From Bacillus litorisediminis (GTDB lineage Bacteria > Bacillota > Bacilli > Bacillales > JC228), in NCBI RefSeq assembly GCF_022808645.1, contig NZ_JAKZKT010000019.1, positions 20,419 to 84,418 of the forward strand: DNA of 64,000 nt, read 5' to 3'. The translations under genes were made by a program, and so were the position numbers. The notes beneath the pieces are model-generated. The model was not told the DNA's origin. It ran no database searches and saw only the letters and a list, made by a program, of their open reading frames with translations. This document shows, piece after piece, positions 26,291 through 35,834 of the stretch (position 1 is its first letter; each line of letters starts with the position of its first letter).

Positions 26291-28114
26291 TTAGTCTTCG
26301 TAGCTTCTTTCCAGTTCATCAACGAGTGATCCTACGTATGCAACGGCCTTACGGATTGGTTCTGGTGTTGACATATCGACGCCTGCATATTGGATTAATT
26401 CGAGCGGAGTTTTTGTTCCGCCTGCTTTTAAAACCTCTAACCAGCGGTCAATGGCAGGTTGTCCTTCTTCTCTAAAGAGTTGCGAAACGGCAGTTGATAC
26501 TGTCAAACCAGCAGAATAGGTATATGGATAAAGACCCATATAGTAATGTGGCTGTCGCATCCAGGTTAATTTTGCGCCTTCATCAATTTCAACCGTATCT
26601 CCCCAGAAATTAGAAAGAGCCTCGCCTTTTTGTTCGGAAAGCGTCTTCGCTGTTAACGGAACCCCTTTTTCAGCTAATGAATAGACTCTTCTTTGATATT
26701 CTCCCTCTAGAAGGTGAGTTACAAAGTTATGATAATAGGTTCCTAATAGCTGAAGGATAACCCAGCGTCTCATTCTTTTATCCGTTGTTTTTGATAAGAT
26801 GTGATCAGCTAGAAGCATTTCATTCATCGTAGATGGAGCTTCAACAAAATAGGTAGATGGACGAGTATTGAAGCTGCGCTGATTTTTGTTAGCCAGATAG
26901 AAGTGGCCTGCATGTCCAAGTTCATGTGCTAGTACAAAGGTACTCCGCATGTTATTAGTCCAGGTAATTAAAATAAATGGGTGGGATCCATAAGGACTTG
27001 AACAAAATGCTCCTGTCGATTTACCCACGTTATCTGCTAAATCTACCCAACGTTCAGTTAAAGCTGTTTTCATGATTTGACTATATTCAGGTCCCATTAC
27101 TTGCAACGCTTCTAAGATTATATTGGAAGCTTCTTCATAAGTAGTTTGAGGGTTGAAATCTGGATCGAGTGGAGCTTTCAAATCACAGAATTTCAGGGTA
27201 TCTAATCCAAGCACCCGTTTTTTTAATTGCGCGAACCTGCGCATATGCGGAGCAAGCTCTTGTTGAATCACATCTAATTGATTATGATACATTTCTTCCG
27301 TCACTTTTTGCGGCTGAAGCAGCATTTGCGTTACCGAATCATACTTTCGGAGTTTTGCCATAGCTACTTGTTTCTTAACCTCAGTCGAATAGGTAGCAGC
27401 AAAGGTATTCTGGTATTGTTTTAAAGTCTTCACAAAGGATGCATATGCTTTTCTCCGGGTTTCCGTACTAGGGGATTGCTCATATTCATCTTCATAAAGG
27501 GCAAATGAGTTTGGCAGCTCATCTCCATCAGGGGTTTCAAATGAGTCAAACACCATATCAGCTAATTTACTTCGCTGGTAAATCATATAAGGTGCCTGAT
27601 GAACTTCACTTAAACTAGCAAGAGCTTCCTCGGTTTCAGGGGAGAGTGTATGCTGCTTTCGCTTCGCTAAATCTTCTAAATTCTTACGAAATGGCTCTAG
27701 TGCTTCGTTTTCGTTTAAGTATTGTTCAACCGTTCCATCTGGAAGCGAGAGTATTTCTGTATCAACAAAGGATAGGGAAGCATTTAATCTGGCAAAGGCC
27801 GATGCAACCTTCCCGGAAATCGCCTGGTTATCTGGATTGGATCCATCCTCCGATGAGCGAAGGCTAGCATAAGTACCAACCAAAATTCCCTTTTCGGTTA
27901 CATTGGCTTGCGCTTCTAAACATTCTAGCAGAACTTGAGATCCCTCTCCAAGTCTGCCCTTATATTGAGTAACCGTAGGAAGTAACTCTTCAATCTCTCT
28001 TAAAGCAGCCTCCCATTCTTCAACGGTTTCAAATAAATCTTCTAATTTCCAAGTTTGCTCGACAGGTACTTCAGCACGTGTCAGTCGTTTTTTTACGGTT
28101 TTTTGCATCATCAT
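26291..28114 (-). CDS. pepF: Oligoendopeptidase F
   Basis: M3-family zinc peptidase that cuts peptides of about 7-17 residues in the cytoplasm. The zinc site HELGHAGHF lies in the C-terminal catalytic domain, with the third ligand Glu in FVEAPSTMNEML. The N-terminal half is the helical PepF domain. 607 aa from the first of three consecutive ATG codons (28114), which sits five bases after AAAGGAG. Monocistronic. Confidence 0.94.
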   Translation of the reverse strand: MMMQKTVKKRLTRAEVPVEQTWKLEDLFETVEEWEAALREIEELLPTVTQYKGRLGEGSQVLLECLEAQANVTEKGILVGTYASLRSSEDGSNPDNQAISGKVASAFARLNASLSFVDTEILSLPDGTVEQYLNENEALEPFRKNLEDLAKRKQHTLSPETEEALASLSEVHQAPYMIYQRSKLADMVFDSFETPDGDELPNSFALYEDEYEQSPSTETRRKAYASFVKTLKQYQNTFAATYSTEVKKQVAMAKLRKYDSVTQMLLQPQKVTEEMYHNQLDVIQQELAPHMRRFAQLKKRVLGLDTLKFCDLKAPLDPDFNPQTTYEEASNIILEALQVMGPEYSQIMKTALTERWVDLADNVGKSTGAFCSSPYGSHPFILITWTNNMRSTFVLAHELGHAGHFYLANKNQRSFNTRPSTYFVEAPSTMNEMLLADHILSKTTDKRMRRWVILQLLGTYYHNFVTHLLEGEYQRRVYSLAEKGVPLTAKTLSEQKGEALSNFWGDTVEIDEGAKLTWMRQPHYYMGLYPYTYSAGLTVSTAVSQLFREEGQPAIDRWLEVLKAGGTKTPLELIQYAGVDMSTPEPIRKAVAYVGSLVDELERSYED

Positions 28115-28406
28115 CAAATCTCCTTTCTTGAGTGGCCCGAATATCAAGTTTTATTGAAATCTATCAAATGGAATCTCTAGAAATTTATTTCGCCACTCTA
28201 ATAAAATGATTATAAAGGAAAATCTATTATTTGTGTCATATAAGTCAGAATTTTTATGCAACAAATTTCGCGATAGATTTTAAAAAAAAGGGGGAATCGT
28301 GTAAATGCAGTTTCTATCATCATTTTAGTCATCCCTTTTCCCTTTATGATAAAATAAAATGATACATGTCCGATAAATAAGGATTGTTTTAATAGGAGTT
28401 GTTCTA

Positions 28407-30593
28407 ATGTCAAAAAAATTAGTATTAGCAGAAAAACCATCTGTTGGCAGAGATATAGCAAGAGTGCTTGCATGCCAGAAAAAAGGAAATGGCTACTTTG
28501 AAGGTTCCGGATATATTGTGACTTGGGCACTTGGACATCTTGTCACATTAGCGGACCCAGAGGTTTATGATCAGAAATACAAATCATGGCGAATAGAGGA
28601 CTTGCCGATGCTTCCGTCTCCATTAAAATTAGTGGTGATTAAGCAAACGGGAAAACAATTTAATACAGTTAAACAACTATTAAGCCGCAGTGATGTCAGC
28701 GAAATTATCATTGCAACAGATGCTGGGCGTGAAGGGGAGCTTGTGGCCCGGTGGATTATTGAAAAAGCAAAGGTATATAAACCAATAAAACGACTTTGGA
28801 TATCATCTGTAACGGACAAAGCAATTAAAGAGGGCTTTTCACGTTTGCGGAGCGGAAAGGATTTTGAGGACTTATATGCCTCAGCCGTTGCGCGTTCTGA
28901 GGCAGATTGGTATGTCGGCATTAATGCCACTAGAGCATTGACGACAAAGTACAATGCCCAGCTCTCTTGCGGGCGGGTGCAAACTCCTACACTTGCGATG
29001 ATTGCGGCAAGGGAAGATGAAATCAAAAACTTCAAACCTAAAACGTATTACGGTATTCAAGCTGAAACCGGTTCGTTAGTTTTTTATTGGCAGGATCCCA
29101 AAACAAAAGATCATAAAACGTTTCAAAAGGAAAGAATCCAAAACCTGCTTTTAAAGCTAAATCATAATAAATTAGTAGTAGAGAATATTCATCGGACTCT
29201 TAAAAAAAGTTATGCACCACAACTTTATGATTTAACAGAATTACAAAGAGATGCACACAAAATCTTTGGATTTTCTGCAAAGGAAACGCTATCTATTATG
29301 CAAAAGCTTTATGAACAGCATAAAGTGGTGACATATCCAAGAACTGATTCGAGATATCTTTCAGCTGACATCGTAGATACGTTAAAAGAACGGGTAGAAG
29401 CCTGCAGAGTACAGCCGTATGCTGGGGTAGCTGCAAAAATTATGAAAAGTCCAATTAAAACAAATAAGTCATTTGTTGATAATAGCAAGGTAACCGACCA
29501 TCATGCGATTATCCCGACAGAACAGCCAGCTAATATGAGGGCACTAAGTGAAAAAGAGAGAAAAATATATGATTTAGTTGTGAAACGGTTCCTGTCCGTA
29601 TTATTGCCTCCATTTGAATATGAGCAAACAGTTGTTGAAGCAAGGGCTGAGGGTGAAATTTTTACAGCAAAAGGGAAAAGAGTTTTGTCCCTAGGCTGGA
29701 AGGAAGTTTTTGAACAGCATGATGAAGATCAAACAGACGAGACGGAAGCTGTACAAACAATCCCTGTTATAGACAAGGGAGAGCTATTACATGTAATACG
29801 GTGGAACCAGACATCCGGTGAAACACAGCCGCCGAAACCTTTTAACGAAGCGACCCTTCTATCTGCAATGGAGAACCCGGTACGATATATGACCGGAGAG
29901 AGGAAGGATCTGATCCAGACAATTGGGAAAACAGGCGGGCTTGGTACGGTTGCGACTCGAGCGGATATCATTGAAAAGTTATTTAATAGCTTTTTAATTG
30001 AACAAAGAGGAAAAGACATTTTTATAACCAATAAGGGCAGACAGCTGTTAGAGCTTGTACCTGAGGATTTAAAGTCTCCAGCTCTCACTGCAGAGTGGGA
30101 ACAAAAGCTCGAGTTAATTGCAAAAGGGAAGCTGCCTAAAAAAGTATTCATGAAAGAAATAGTTGCTTATACAAAAGAGGCTGTTTCCGAAATTAAAAAT
30201 AGCGAGGCACGGTTTAAGCACGATAATATGACAGGAACACGCTGTCCCGAATGCGGTAAATTGATGCTTGAGGTCAATGGAAAAAAAGGAAAAATGCTTG
30301 TTTGCCAGGATCGCGATTGCGGACACCGCAAAAACATTTCTAAAATCACGAATGCCAGATGCCCGAATTGTTATAAACGGCTTGAACTTCGCGGTGAAGG
30401 AGAAGGGCAAATCTTCTTCTGCAAATGCGGTCATCGGGAAAAGGTATCTGCCTTTCAAAAGCGGAGAAAAGAAAATCAAACTTCAAAAGCTTCTAAACAA
30501 GAAGTTCAAAAATATATGAAGAAAAACAAGCAAGACGAGCCAATCAACACTGCTTTAGCAGATGCACTAGCGAAGCTTAAATTAGATCAGTAA
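28407..30593 (+). CDS. topB: DNA topoisomerase III
   Basis: Type IA topoisomerase that relaxes and decatenates DNA. A TOPRIM domain is at the N-terminus (LAEKPSVGRDIARVL; IIATDAGREGELVAR with the acidic triad). The active-site Tyr lies in VVTYPRTDSRYLS (about residue 310). Two zinc-ribbon-like modules close the protein: CPECGKLMLE with CQDRDCG, and CPNCYKRLEL with CKCG. 728 aa, as in Bacillus TopB. AGGAG precedes ATG 28407. Confidence 0.96.
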   Translation: MSKKLVLAEKPSVGRDIARVLACQKKGNGYFEGSGYIVTWALGHLVTLADPEVYDQKYKSWRIEDLPMLPSPLKLVVIKQTGKQFNTVKQLLSRSDVSEIIIATDAGREGELVARWIIEKAKVYKPIKRLWISSVTDKAIKEGFSRLRSGKDFEDLYASAVARSEADWYVGINATRALTTKYNAQLSCGRVQTPTLAMIAAREDEIKNFKPKTYYGIQAETGSLVFYWQDPKTKDHKTFQKERIQNLLLKLNHNKLVVENIHRTLKKSYAPQLYDLTELQRDAHKIFGFSAKETLSIMQKLYEQHKVVTYPRTDSRYLSADIVDTLKERVEACRVQPYAGVAAKIMKSPIKTNKSFVDNSKVTDHHAIIPTEQPANMRALSEKERKIYDLVVKRFLSVLLPPFEYEQTVVEARAEGEIFTAKGKRVLSLGWKEVFEQHDEDQTDETEAVQTIPVIDKGELLHVIRWNQTSGETQPPKPFNEATLLSAMENPVRYMTGERKDLIQTIGKTGGLGTVATRADIIEKLFNSFLIEQRGKDIFITNKGRQLLELVPEDLKSPALTAEWEQKLELIAKGKLPKKVFMKEIVAYTKEAVSEIKNSEARFKHDNMTGTRCPECGKLMLEVNGKKGKMLVCQDRDCGHRKNISKITNARCPNCYKRLELRGEGEGQIFFCKCGHREKVSAFQKRRKENQTSKASKQEVQKYMKKNKQDEPINTALADALAKLKLDQ

Positions 30594-30641
30594 AAAACAT
30601 TTTGATGTATAAAACCAATAAATTTAATCAGGGGGATTCCT

Positions 30642-32324
30642 ATGAGAACAGAAGATGTTTTAAAAGCTGATGTGTTAGTGATTGGTTCCGGAGCAGGAGG
30701 GATGATGGCAGCTCGTGCAGCCTCTGATAAAGGAGTAAACGTCATTCTCGCAGACAAAAGTTTAATAGGACGTGGCGGAGCTACCATTTTAGCGCAAATG
30801 ACTGTTGCGGTAGCATTAGGAGAAGCAGAAGAAGATGATCCATCCATACACTTTCAAGACACAATGGAAGGAAGCAGAGGGTTAGCTGAACCGGATATCG
30901 TTGAAGCAATTGTAAAACGAGCACCTGAAGTAATTCTCGAAGTGGAAGGCTATGGAGTCAAATGGGCGAGAACCCCAGATGGAAAACGTTCACAAGTCAT
31001 ATCTCCAGGACACTCCAGAAATCGTTGTGTTTATGTGGATATATTGAATACAGGCGGAGCTACTTCCAATGGTTTACGAAAGGCTATTTGGAAAGATACA
31101 CAAATTCAGCGGCTAAAAAATGTTATGATTACACGGCTGGTAAAGAAGGAAGGTCAAGTCATTGGCGCGGTTGGATTTTCAATAGAAGAGTTAAAGCCGG
31201 TCGGTATATCAGCCTCTAAAGTGGTTCTTGCTACAGGAGGTTTAACAGAGATTTATGAGAGAAATAGTGCATCAGCCAATATGACGGGAGATGGATTTTT
31301 ACTTGCTGCTCAAGCTGGCGCAGAATTAAGGGATATGGAGATGGTTCAATTTTTTCCTATTGCTCACCTTTATCCCCCGTTAGTAGGAATTGATCCAATC
31401 ATGTGGGATCCGTTCCGATATAAACTAGGCGGGCGCCTATTAAATGGGCTAGAAGAGGAATTTATGGATAAGTATGCTGGGGAAAAAGCAGGTAAATATA
31501 CAGCCACAAGAGATATGACGAGTTATGCAATCTTTAAGGAAGTGGAAGAAGGACGGGGGACTCCTCATGGAGGAGCCTATCTCGATTTTCGCATGGTACC
31601 GGAGGCGAAGCTTCGCGAAGGATTTGGACCAGTCATTGATATATTATTGTCTCAAGGAGTCGATTTAACAAAGGATCTGGTTGAAGTCGCTCCAATGGCT
31701 CACTTTATGCTTGGAGGAATCAAAGTAGATAAAGAGATGAATACAACCGTGCCCGGCTTGTTAGCATGCGGTGAACTGATTCATGGTATGCATGGAGCGA
31801 ATCGTTTGTCCGGAAATGCCATTACGGAGGCTCTCGTGACGGGAAGAATTTCAGGTGAAACGGCAGCAAAATGTGAAAAAGAAGACTACAGTTCGATTAT
31901 ACAAACGGAAAGTTCCCGCGAATGGGAGAGGCTGCAGCAGTTTTGGCATCCGAGAGACGTAGCAGAGGATGAAGCCTCTATGCTTCAACTCAGAAAAAAA
32001 ATTCAGAAAGTCATGTGGGAAGGAGCAGGTCCTCTTCGGACAGAAGAAAAATTAAAAGAAGCATTAGTAAAGATTCGTAAGCTTAGAGAGGAATGCAAAA
32101 GTGTTTCTCTTGCCAAACAAAGCAAATATGCCCTTCCTTTGGTAGAAAAAATTGAAGCTTACAATATGACATTCATTGGTGAGGCAGTCGTATTAGGTGC
32201 TCTAAATCGCTGTGAAACAAGAGGAGCTCACGTAAGACTAGATTATCCAGACCAGCTTTCAAAACCTTTGAGCCCTCGATTTACCATGAGTGAAGAGCTT
32301 GAATGGAAAATAGAAAGCTTGTAA
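30642..32324 (+). CDS. Fumarate-reductase/succinate-dehydrogenase-like flavoprotein
   Basis: FAD-binding oxidoreductase with the dinucleotide fold ADVLVIGSGAGGMMAARAA (residues 9-27), the flavin-contacting GRGGATILAQ, and the signature HGANRLSGNAITEALVTG (catalytic Arg) near residue 390. It resembles FrdA/SdhA and L-aspartate oxidase. A C-terminal helical region follows, as in SdhA. At 560 aa it is close to SdhA. The next gene, 27 bases on, is a small 2Fe-2S protein; there are no membrane-anchor genes and no full SdhB. The pair is therefore probably soluble, and the substrate is unknown. The ribosome site CAGGGGGA is G-rich. Confidence 0.82.
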   Translation: MRTEDVLKADVLVIGSGAGGMMAARAASDKGVNVILADKSLIGRGGATILAQMTVAVALGEAEEDDPSIHFQDTMEGSRGLAEPDIVEAIVKRAPEVILEVEGYGVKWARTPDGKRSQVISPGHSRNRCVYVDILNTGGATSNGLRKAIWKDTQIQRLKNVMITRLVKKEGQVIGAVGFSIEELKPVGISASKVVLATGGLTEIYERNSASANMTGDGFLLAAQAGAELRDMEMVQFFPIAHLYPPLVGIDPIMWDPFRYKLGGRLLNGLEEEFMDKYAGEKAGKYTATRDMTSYAIFKEVEEGRGTPHGGAYLDFRMVPEAKLREGFGPVIDILLSQGVDLTKDLVEVAPMAHFMLGGIKVDKEMNTTVPGLLACGELIHGMHGANRLSGNAITEALVTGRISGETAAKCEKEDYSSIIQTESSREWERLQQFWHPRDVAEDEASMLQLRKKIQKVMWEGAGPLRTEEKLKEALVKIRKLREECKSVSLAKQSKYALPLVEKIEAYNMTFIGEAVVLGALNRCETRGAHVRLDYPDQLSKPLSPRFTMSEELEWKIESL

Positions 32325-32351
32325 ATAACGAACAGAAAGGGTGATAAAGGC

Positions 32352-32663
32352 ATGTCAACGATTCAATTAAATGTCCTTCGGGGTGATGAAGATCAAGGGA
32401 GTACAATGGTTCATTATGAAATACTCTTTGAAGAAGGCATGAGCCTATTAGATGCTTTATTTTGGATAAGAGAAAATATGGATTCAAGCCTTGCTGTTCG
32501 TTATTCTTGCCGATCTGCTAATGCTTGTAAGGAGTGCATGGCTTTAGTGGATGGGAAAGCAGGTTATTTATGCAGTATGCGGGCAAAAGAGGGAACAACT
32601 CTAACTTTAGAACCCTTAAAAGGGCGCCCATGGGTACGAGATTTAACGACTGCTATAGAATGA
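32352..32663 (+). CDS. 2Fe-2S ferredoxin-domain protein (FrdB/SdhB N-terminal type)
   Basis: 103 aa. Cysteines are arranged CRSANACKECMALVDGKAGY then LC, i.e. C-x5-C-x2-C-x11-C, like the plant-type cluster of SdhB/FrdB, but with five instead of the usual four residues in the first gap. The C-terminal 4Fe-4S/3Fe-4S domain of real SdhB is absent. It probably passes electrons to or from the adjacent flavoprotein, with which it forms an operon. Acceptor unknown. Confidence 0.75.
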   Translation: MSTIQLNVLRGDEDQGSTMVHYEILFEEGMSLLDALFWIRENMDSSLAVRYSCRSANACKECMALVDGKAGYLCSMRAKEGTTLTLEPLKGRPWVRDLTTAIE

Positions 32664-32668
32664 AGAGT

Positions 32669-32705
32669 AAAAGGGTCATCTTTGATATAGATGACCCTTT
32701 TATTT
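32669..32705 (+). terminator. Terminator of the flavoprotein operon
   Basis: AAAAGGGTCATCT pairs with AGATGACCCTTTT around a TTGATAT loop, followed by TTTTT. It sits directly before the tandem repeat. Confidence 0.88.
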
Positions 32706-32708
32706 TTG

Positions 32709-33035
32709 GCTGATAAAACCTGGAATTCGTTGATAAACAGCCCGGATTCGTTGATAAAATCAGAATTTGTTGATAAGCGTCCCGAATTCGCTGATAAAAC
32801 CAGGAATTCGTTGATAAACAGCCTAGATTCGCTGATATAACCTGGAATTCGTTGATAAACAGCCTGGATTCGTTGATTAAACCAGAATTTGTTGATAAAC
32901 GTCCCGAATTCGCTGATAAAACCTGGAATTCGTTGATAAGCGTCCCGGATTCGCTGATATAACCTGGAATTTGTTGATAAACTGCCTGAATTCGTTGATA
33001 TATCCTGAATCACTAGACAGCCCGAATTCGCTGGC
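32709..33035. repeat. Tandem repeat with 41-bp higher-order period
   Basis: About 16 consecutive units of 18-21 bp lie between the flavoprotein operon and the end of ycsI. Two unit types alternate: a 20-mer like TGATAAAACCTGGAATTCGT and a 21-mer like TGATAAACAGCCCGGATTCG plus T. Units of the same type recur every 40-41 bp (for example 32792, 32833, 32874, 32914, 32955, 32996). Copies differ by a few bases and decay toward the right end. There are no unique spacers, so this is not CRISPR. The array ends at the stop codon of ycsI. Confidence 0.92.
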
Positions 33036-33038
33036 TCA

Positions 33039-33830
33039 TTACAAAACAGCAATCTGTTCATTTTTTAGATCTGTTATAAACATATGGCCGGGTGCATGAG
33101 TAATCATAATCTCAGGTTTAACTTGCATGGCAACTGCCTGGGGGGTAACGCCGCAAGCCCAAAACACTGGAACTTCTCCATCTTTAATCGAAACACAATC
33201 ACCAAAGTCAGGCTGATCAATGTTTTGAATGCCAATCGATGCCGGATCTCCAATATGAACAGGCGCCCCATGAACGGAAGGGAAACGACTCGTTACCTGG
33301 ACTGCTCTTACTACATCTTTTTCTGGGACTGGCCGCATACTAACCACCATAGGTCCTTCAAATTGACCAGCCTTCAGACATGAAATATTGGTCTTATACA
33401 TTGGAACATTACAATTTTCTTCTATGTGTCTGATTGGTATTCCGTTTTCAATCAATGCACTTTCAAAGGTGAAGCTGCAACCGAGCAGAAATCCAACCAT
33501 ATTATCGTCCCAAAGATCACGAATATCGGTTCTTTCCTCTGTAAGCACCCCGTTACGATAGACTCGATACTTCGGAATATCGGTTCTTAAGTCAGCAGAA
33601 GGGGCTGTTAAGGTCGGAATAGCTGAACCAGGTTCCGTAACATCAAGAACAGGACAAGGTTTTGGATTACGCTGACAAAATAAGAGAAAATCAAAGGCTA
33701 ATTCTTTCGGGAGGACCACTAAATTAGCCTGAGTATATCCCTTGGAAACACCTGAAGTTGGTTTTATCCATTGATTGTTCCGGATCATCTCTCGAGCTGC
33801 ATCGGGAGTCAGTTTAGCAGCCTCTAACAT
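33039..33830 (-). CDS. ycsI: YcsI-family (DUF1445) putative hydro-lyase
   Basis: 263 aa. MIRNNQWIKPTSGVSKGYTQ, DVTEPGSAIP, GCSFTFESAL and WACGVTPQAVAM are typical of the YcsI/DUF1445 family. Members are annotated as putative hydro-lyases, and some relatives act as D-glutamate cyclases that make 5-oxo-D-proline from D-glutamate. It is last in a five-gene minus-strand unit with the 5-oxoprolinase genes, which fits a part in 5-oxoproline or D-glutamate metabolism. GAGGTGG precedes the start. Its 3' end abuts the tandem repeat. Confidence 0.85.
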   Translation of the reverse strand: MLEAAKLTPDAAREMIRNNQWIKPTSGVSKGYTQANLVVLPKELAFDFLLFCQRNPKPCPVLDVTEPGSAIPTLTAPSADLRTDIPKYRVYRNGVLTEERTDIRDLWDDNMVGFLLGCSFTFESALIENGIPIRHIEENCNVPMYKTNISCLKAGQFEGPMVVSMRPVPEKDVVRAVQVTSRFPSVHGAPVHIGDPASIGIQNIDQPDFGDCVSIKDGEVPVFWACGVTPQAVAMQVKPEIMITHAPGHMFITDLKNEQIAVL

Positions 33831-33844
33831 AGAACCACCTCATT

Positions 33845-35029
33845 TTATGCAAATAATTGTGGAATACCTTTAAATAATGAATAAATACCCATGAAGGCCA
33901 TAGCAACTACAACAATTGCCCCAAAAATGGTCATCCATAAAGGATGCTTATAATCTCCAACAATATTCTTTTTATATGCAGCGATTAGCATAACTCCTAA
34001 TGCAATTGGTAAAATAAGACCATTTAATGAACCAACCAGGATTAAAATCTTAACGGGTTGCCCAATCAACACAAACACGAGTGTAGAAACAGCAATAAAA
34101 AATACAATTACGAATTTATGATATTTATCAACCGTTTTGCTTAGAGTACGGATAAAAGAAACAGAAGTATATGCCGCACCAACAACTGATGTAACAGCAG
34201 CTGCCCACATCACAACACCGAAAATTTTATAACCGATGTCACCAGCAGCAAGACGGAAAACAGAAGCAGGAGGATTCGCAGGATCAAGAGCTAAACCTTG
34301 TGCAACGATACCTAATGCAGCTAAAAATAGGAAAATCCTCATAATAGAAGCAATTCCAATTGCTGAAACGGAGCTTTTAGTAACCTGAGGAAGCGCCTCT
34401 TTTCCTTTTATTCCAGCGTCAATTAAACGGTGTCCGCCAGCGAAAGTTATGTATCCGCCAACTGTACCGCCTACTAATGTAACAATCGCTAAGATATCAA
34501 TTTGAGCAGGAGCAAAAGTTTTTACAACCGCTTCTCCATATGGAGGGTTAGAAGTAAACATTACATAGACCGTTAATGCGATCATGACAAATCCCATAAC
34601 TTGCGCGAAACGGTCCATCATTTTTCCAGCTTCTCTTACAAGGAAAATGCCAATGGCTACTATACCGCTAAAGAGCGCACCCATCTTTGCTGAGATTCCA
34701 AATAAAACGTTCGTTCCTAACCCAGCACCTGCGATATTTCCAATGTTGAAGGCTAATCCTCCAGCAACAATCAATACCGCCAGGAAAATTCCTAATCCGG
34801 GCAATACATCATTTGCAATATCTTGTGCCCTTTTTCCTGAAACTGCAATAATTCTCCAAATATTTAATTGAGCACCGATGTCAATGATAATAGACATTAG
34901 GATTACAAATCCAAAGCTTGCTGCTAGTTTTTCTGTAAAAGTGGTGGTTTGTGTTAAAAATCCTGGACCTATAGCTGAAGTAGCCATTAAAAAGGCAGCG
35001 CCAAGAAGTACGCTCTTGTTTTTGGTCAT
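33845..35029 (-). CDS. ycsG: NRAMP-like membrane transporter YcsG
   Basis: 394 aa with about 11 hydrophobic helices. It opens LLGAAFLMATSAIGPGFLTQ, where SAIGPGF replaces the DPGN metal-binding motif of true NRAMP metal transporters. It therefore probably does not carry divalent metals. Position in the oxoprolinase operon suggests uptake of 5-oxoproline or a related compound (inference). AGGAGGG precedes the start; it lies between pxpA and ycsI. Confidence 0.83.
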   Translation of the reverse strand: MTKNKSVLLGAAFLMATSAIGPGFLTQTTTFTEKLAASFGFVILMSIIIDIGAQLNIWRIIAVSGKRAQDIANDVLPGLGIFLAVLIVAGGLAFNIGNIAGAGLGTNVLFGISAKMGALFSGIVAIGIFLVREAGKMMDRFAQVMGFVMIALTVYVMFTSNPPYGEAVVKTFAPAQIDILAIVTLVGGTVGGYITFAGGHRLIDAGIKGKEALPQVTKSSVSAIGIASIMRIFLFLAALGIVAQGLALDPANPPASVFRLAAGDIGYKIFGVVMWAAAVTSVVGAAYTSVSFIRTLSKTVDKYHKFVIVFFIAVSTLVFVLIGQPVKILILVGSLNGLILPIALGVMLIAAYKKNIVGDYKHPLWMTIFGAIVVVAMAFMGIYSLFKGIPQLFA

Positions 35030-35055
35030 AAGAACCCTCCTATTTTTAAAACTTT

Positions 35056-35823
35056 CTATTTAAATTCACCAATTTTTGCCACGGTAATTCCCGCTTCTTT
35101 TAATGCCTGTGAAATGTACTTTGCAAATTCCAAAGCATGTGGTCCATCTCCATGTATACAGACTGTATCAGCTTTGATGGATACATCACTTCCTTGTACA
35201 GATGTCACTTTGCCTTCTTTAACCATTCGAATCACTTGATGGATGGCTGTTTCGTGATCTTTAATAAGTGCATTGGCTTCGCGTCTGGAAGTTAAAGAGC
35301 CATCTTCTTGATAGGTTCGGTCTGAAAACACCTCACTGGCTGTGCGAAGACCGATCTTTTCTCCCGCTTTTACGAGTTCGCTGCCAGCTAATCCGAATAG
35401 AATTAACTCTGGGTCCACTTTGTAGATTGCTTCTGCAATCGCTTCAGAAAGCGGGGCACTTTTGGCAGCCATATTGAATAGTGCTCCGTGAGGCTTTACA
35501 TGCTGAAGTTTGCCGCCCTCCGATTTTACAAATCCATACAAAGCCCCTATTTGATAAACAACCAGATCATATGCTTCTTGTGGTGTAACATCTATATTAC
35601 GTCGGCCAAAGCCTGTCAAATCTTGAAAACCAGGATGTACGCCAATACCAACATTTTTTTTAATTGCAAGCTTTACAGTTGTTCTCATAGTGGCAGGGTC
35701 ACCTGCATGAAAACCACATGCAATATTTGCTGAAGTAACATAATTCAAAATTTCTTCATCTCGTCCCATTTTATAGGCACCAAAACTTTCTCCCATATCA
35801 CAATTTAAATCTACAATGTGCAT
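35056..35823 (-). CDS. pxpA: 5-oxoprolinase subunit A
   Basis: LamB/YcsF family. With PxpB and PxpC it hydrolyses 5-oxo-L-proline to glutamate using ATP. The protein opens [20 protein letters not shown] and has [11 protein letters not shown] (metal-binding region) and [10 protein letters not shown], all diagnostic. 255 aa. AGGAGG lies seven bases before the ATG. It follows pxpC after 11 bases. Confidence 0.94.
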   Translation of the reverse strand: MHIVDLNCDMGESFGAYKMGRDEEILNYVTSANIACGFHAGDPATMRTTVKLAIKKNVGIGVHPGFQDLTGFGRRNIDVTPQEAYDLVVYQIGALYGFVKSEGGKLQHVKPHGALFNMAAKSAPLSEAIAEAIYKVDPELILFGLAGSELVKAGEKIGLRTASEVFSDRTYQEDGSLTSRREANALIKDHETAIHQVIRMVKEGKVTSVQGSDVSIKADTVCIHGDGPHALEFAKYISQALKEAGITVAKIGEFK

Positions 35824-35834
35824 ATTCTTGCCTC

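Noticed and set aside
32709..33035. CRISPR array.
   Set aside because: Units are contiguous and mutually similar along their whole length, with a 20/21-bp period. There are no unique spacers and no cas genes.
32564..33061. A 165-aa minus-strand open frame across the tandem repeat.
   Set aside because: It merely translates the repeat units (recurrent INEF/YQRI patterns), overlaps the end of the iron-sulfur gene and the terminator, and has no ribosome site.
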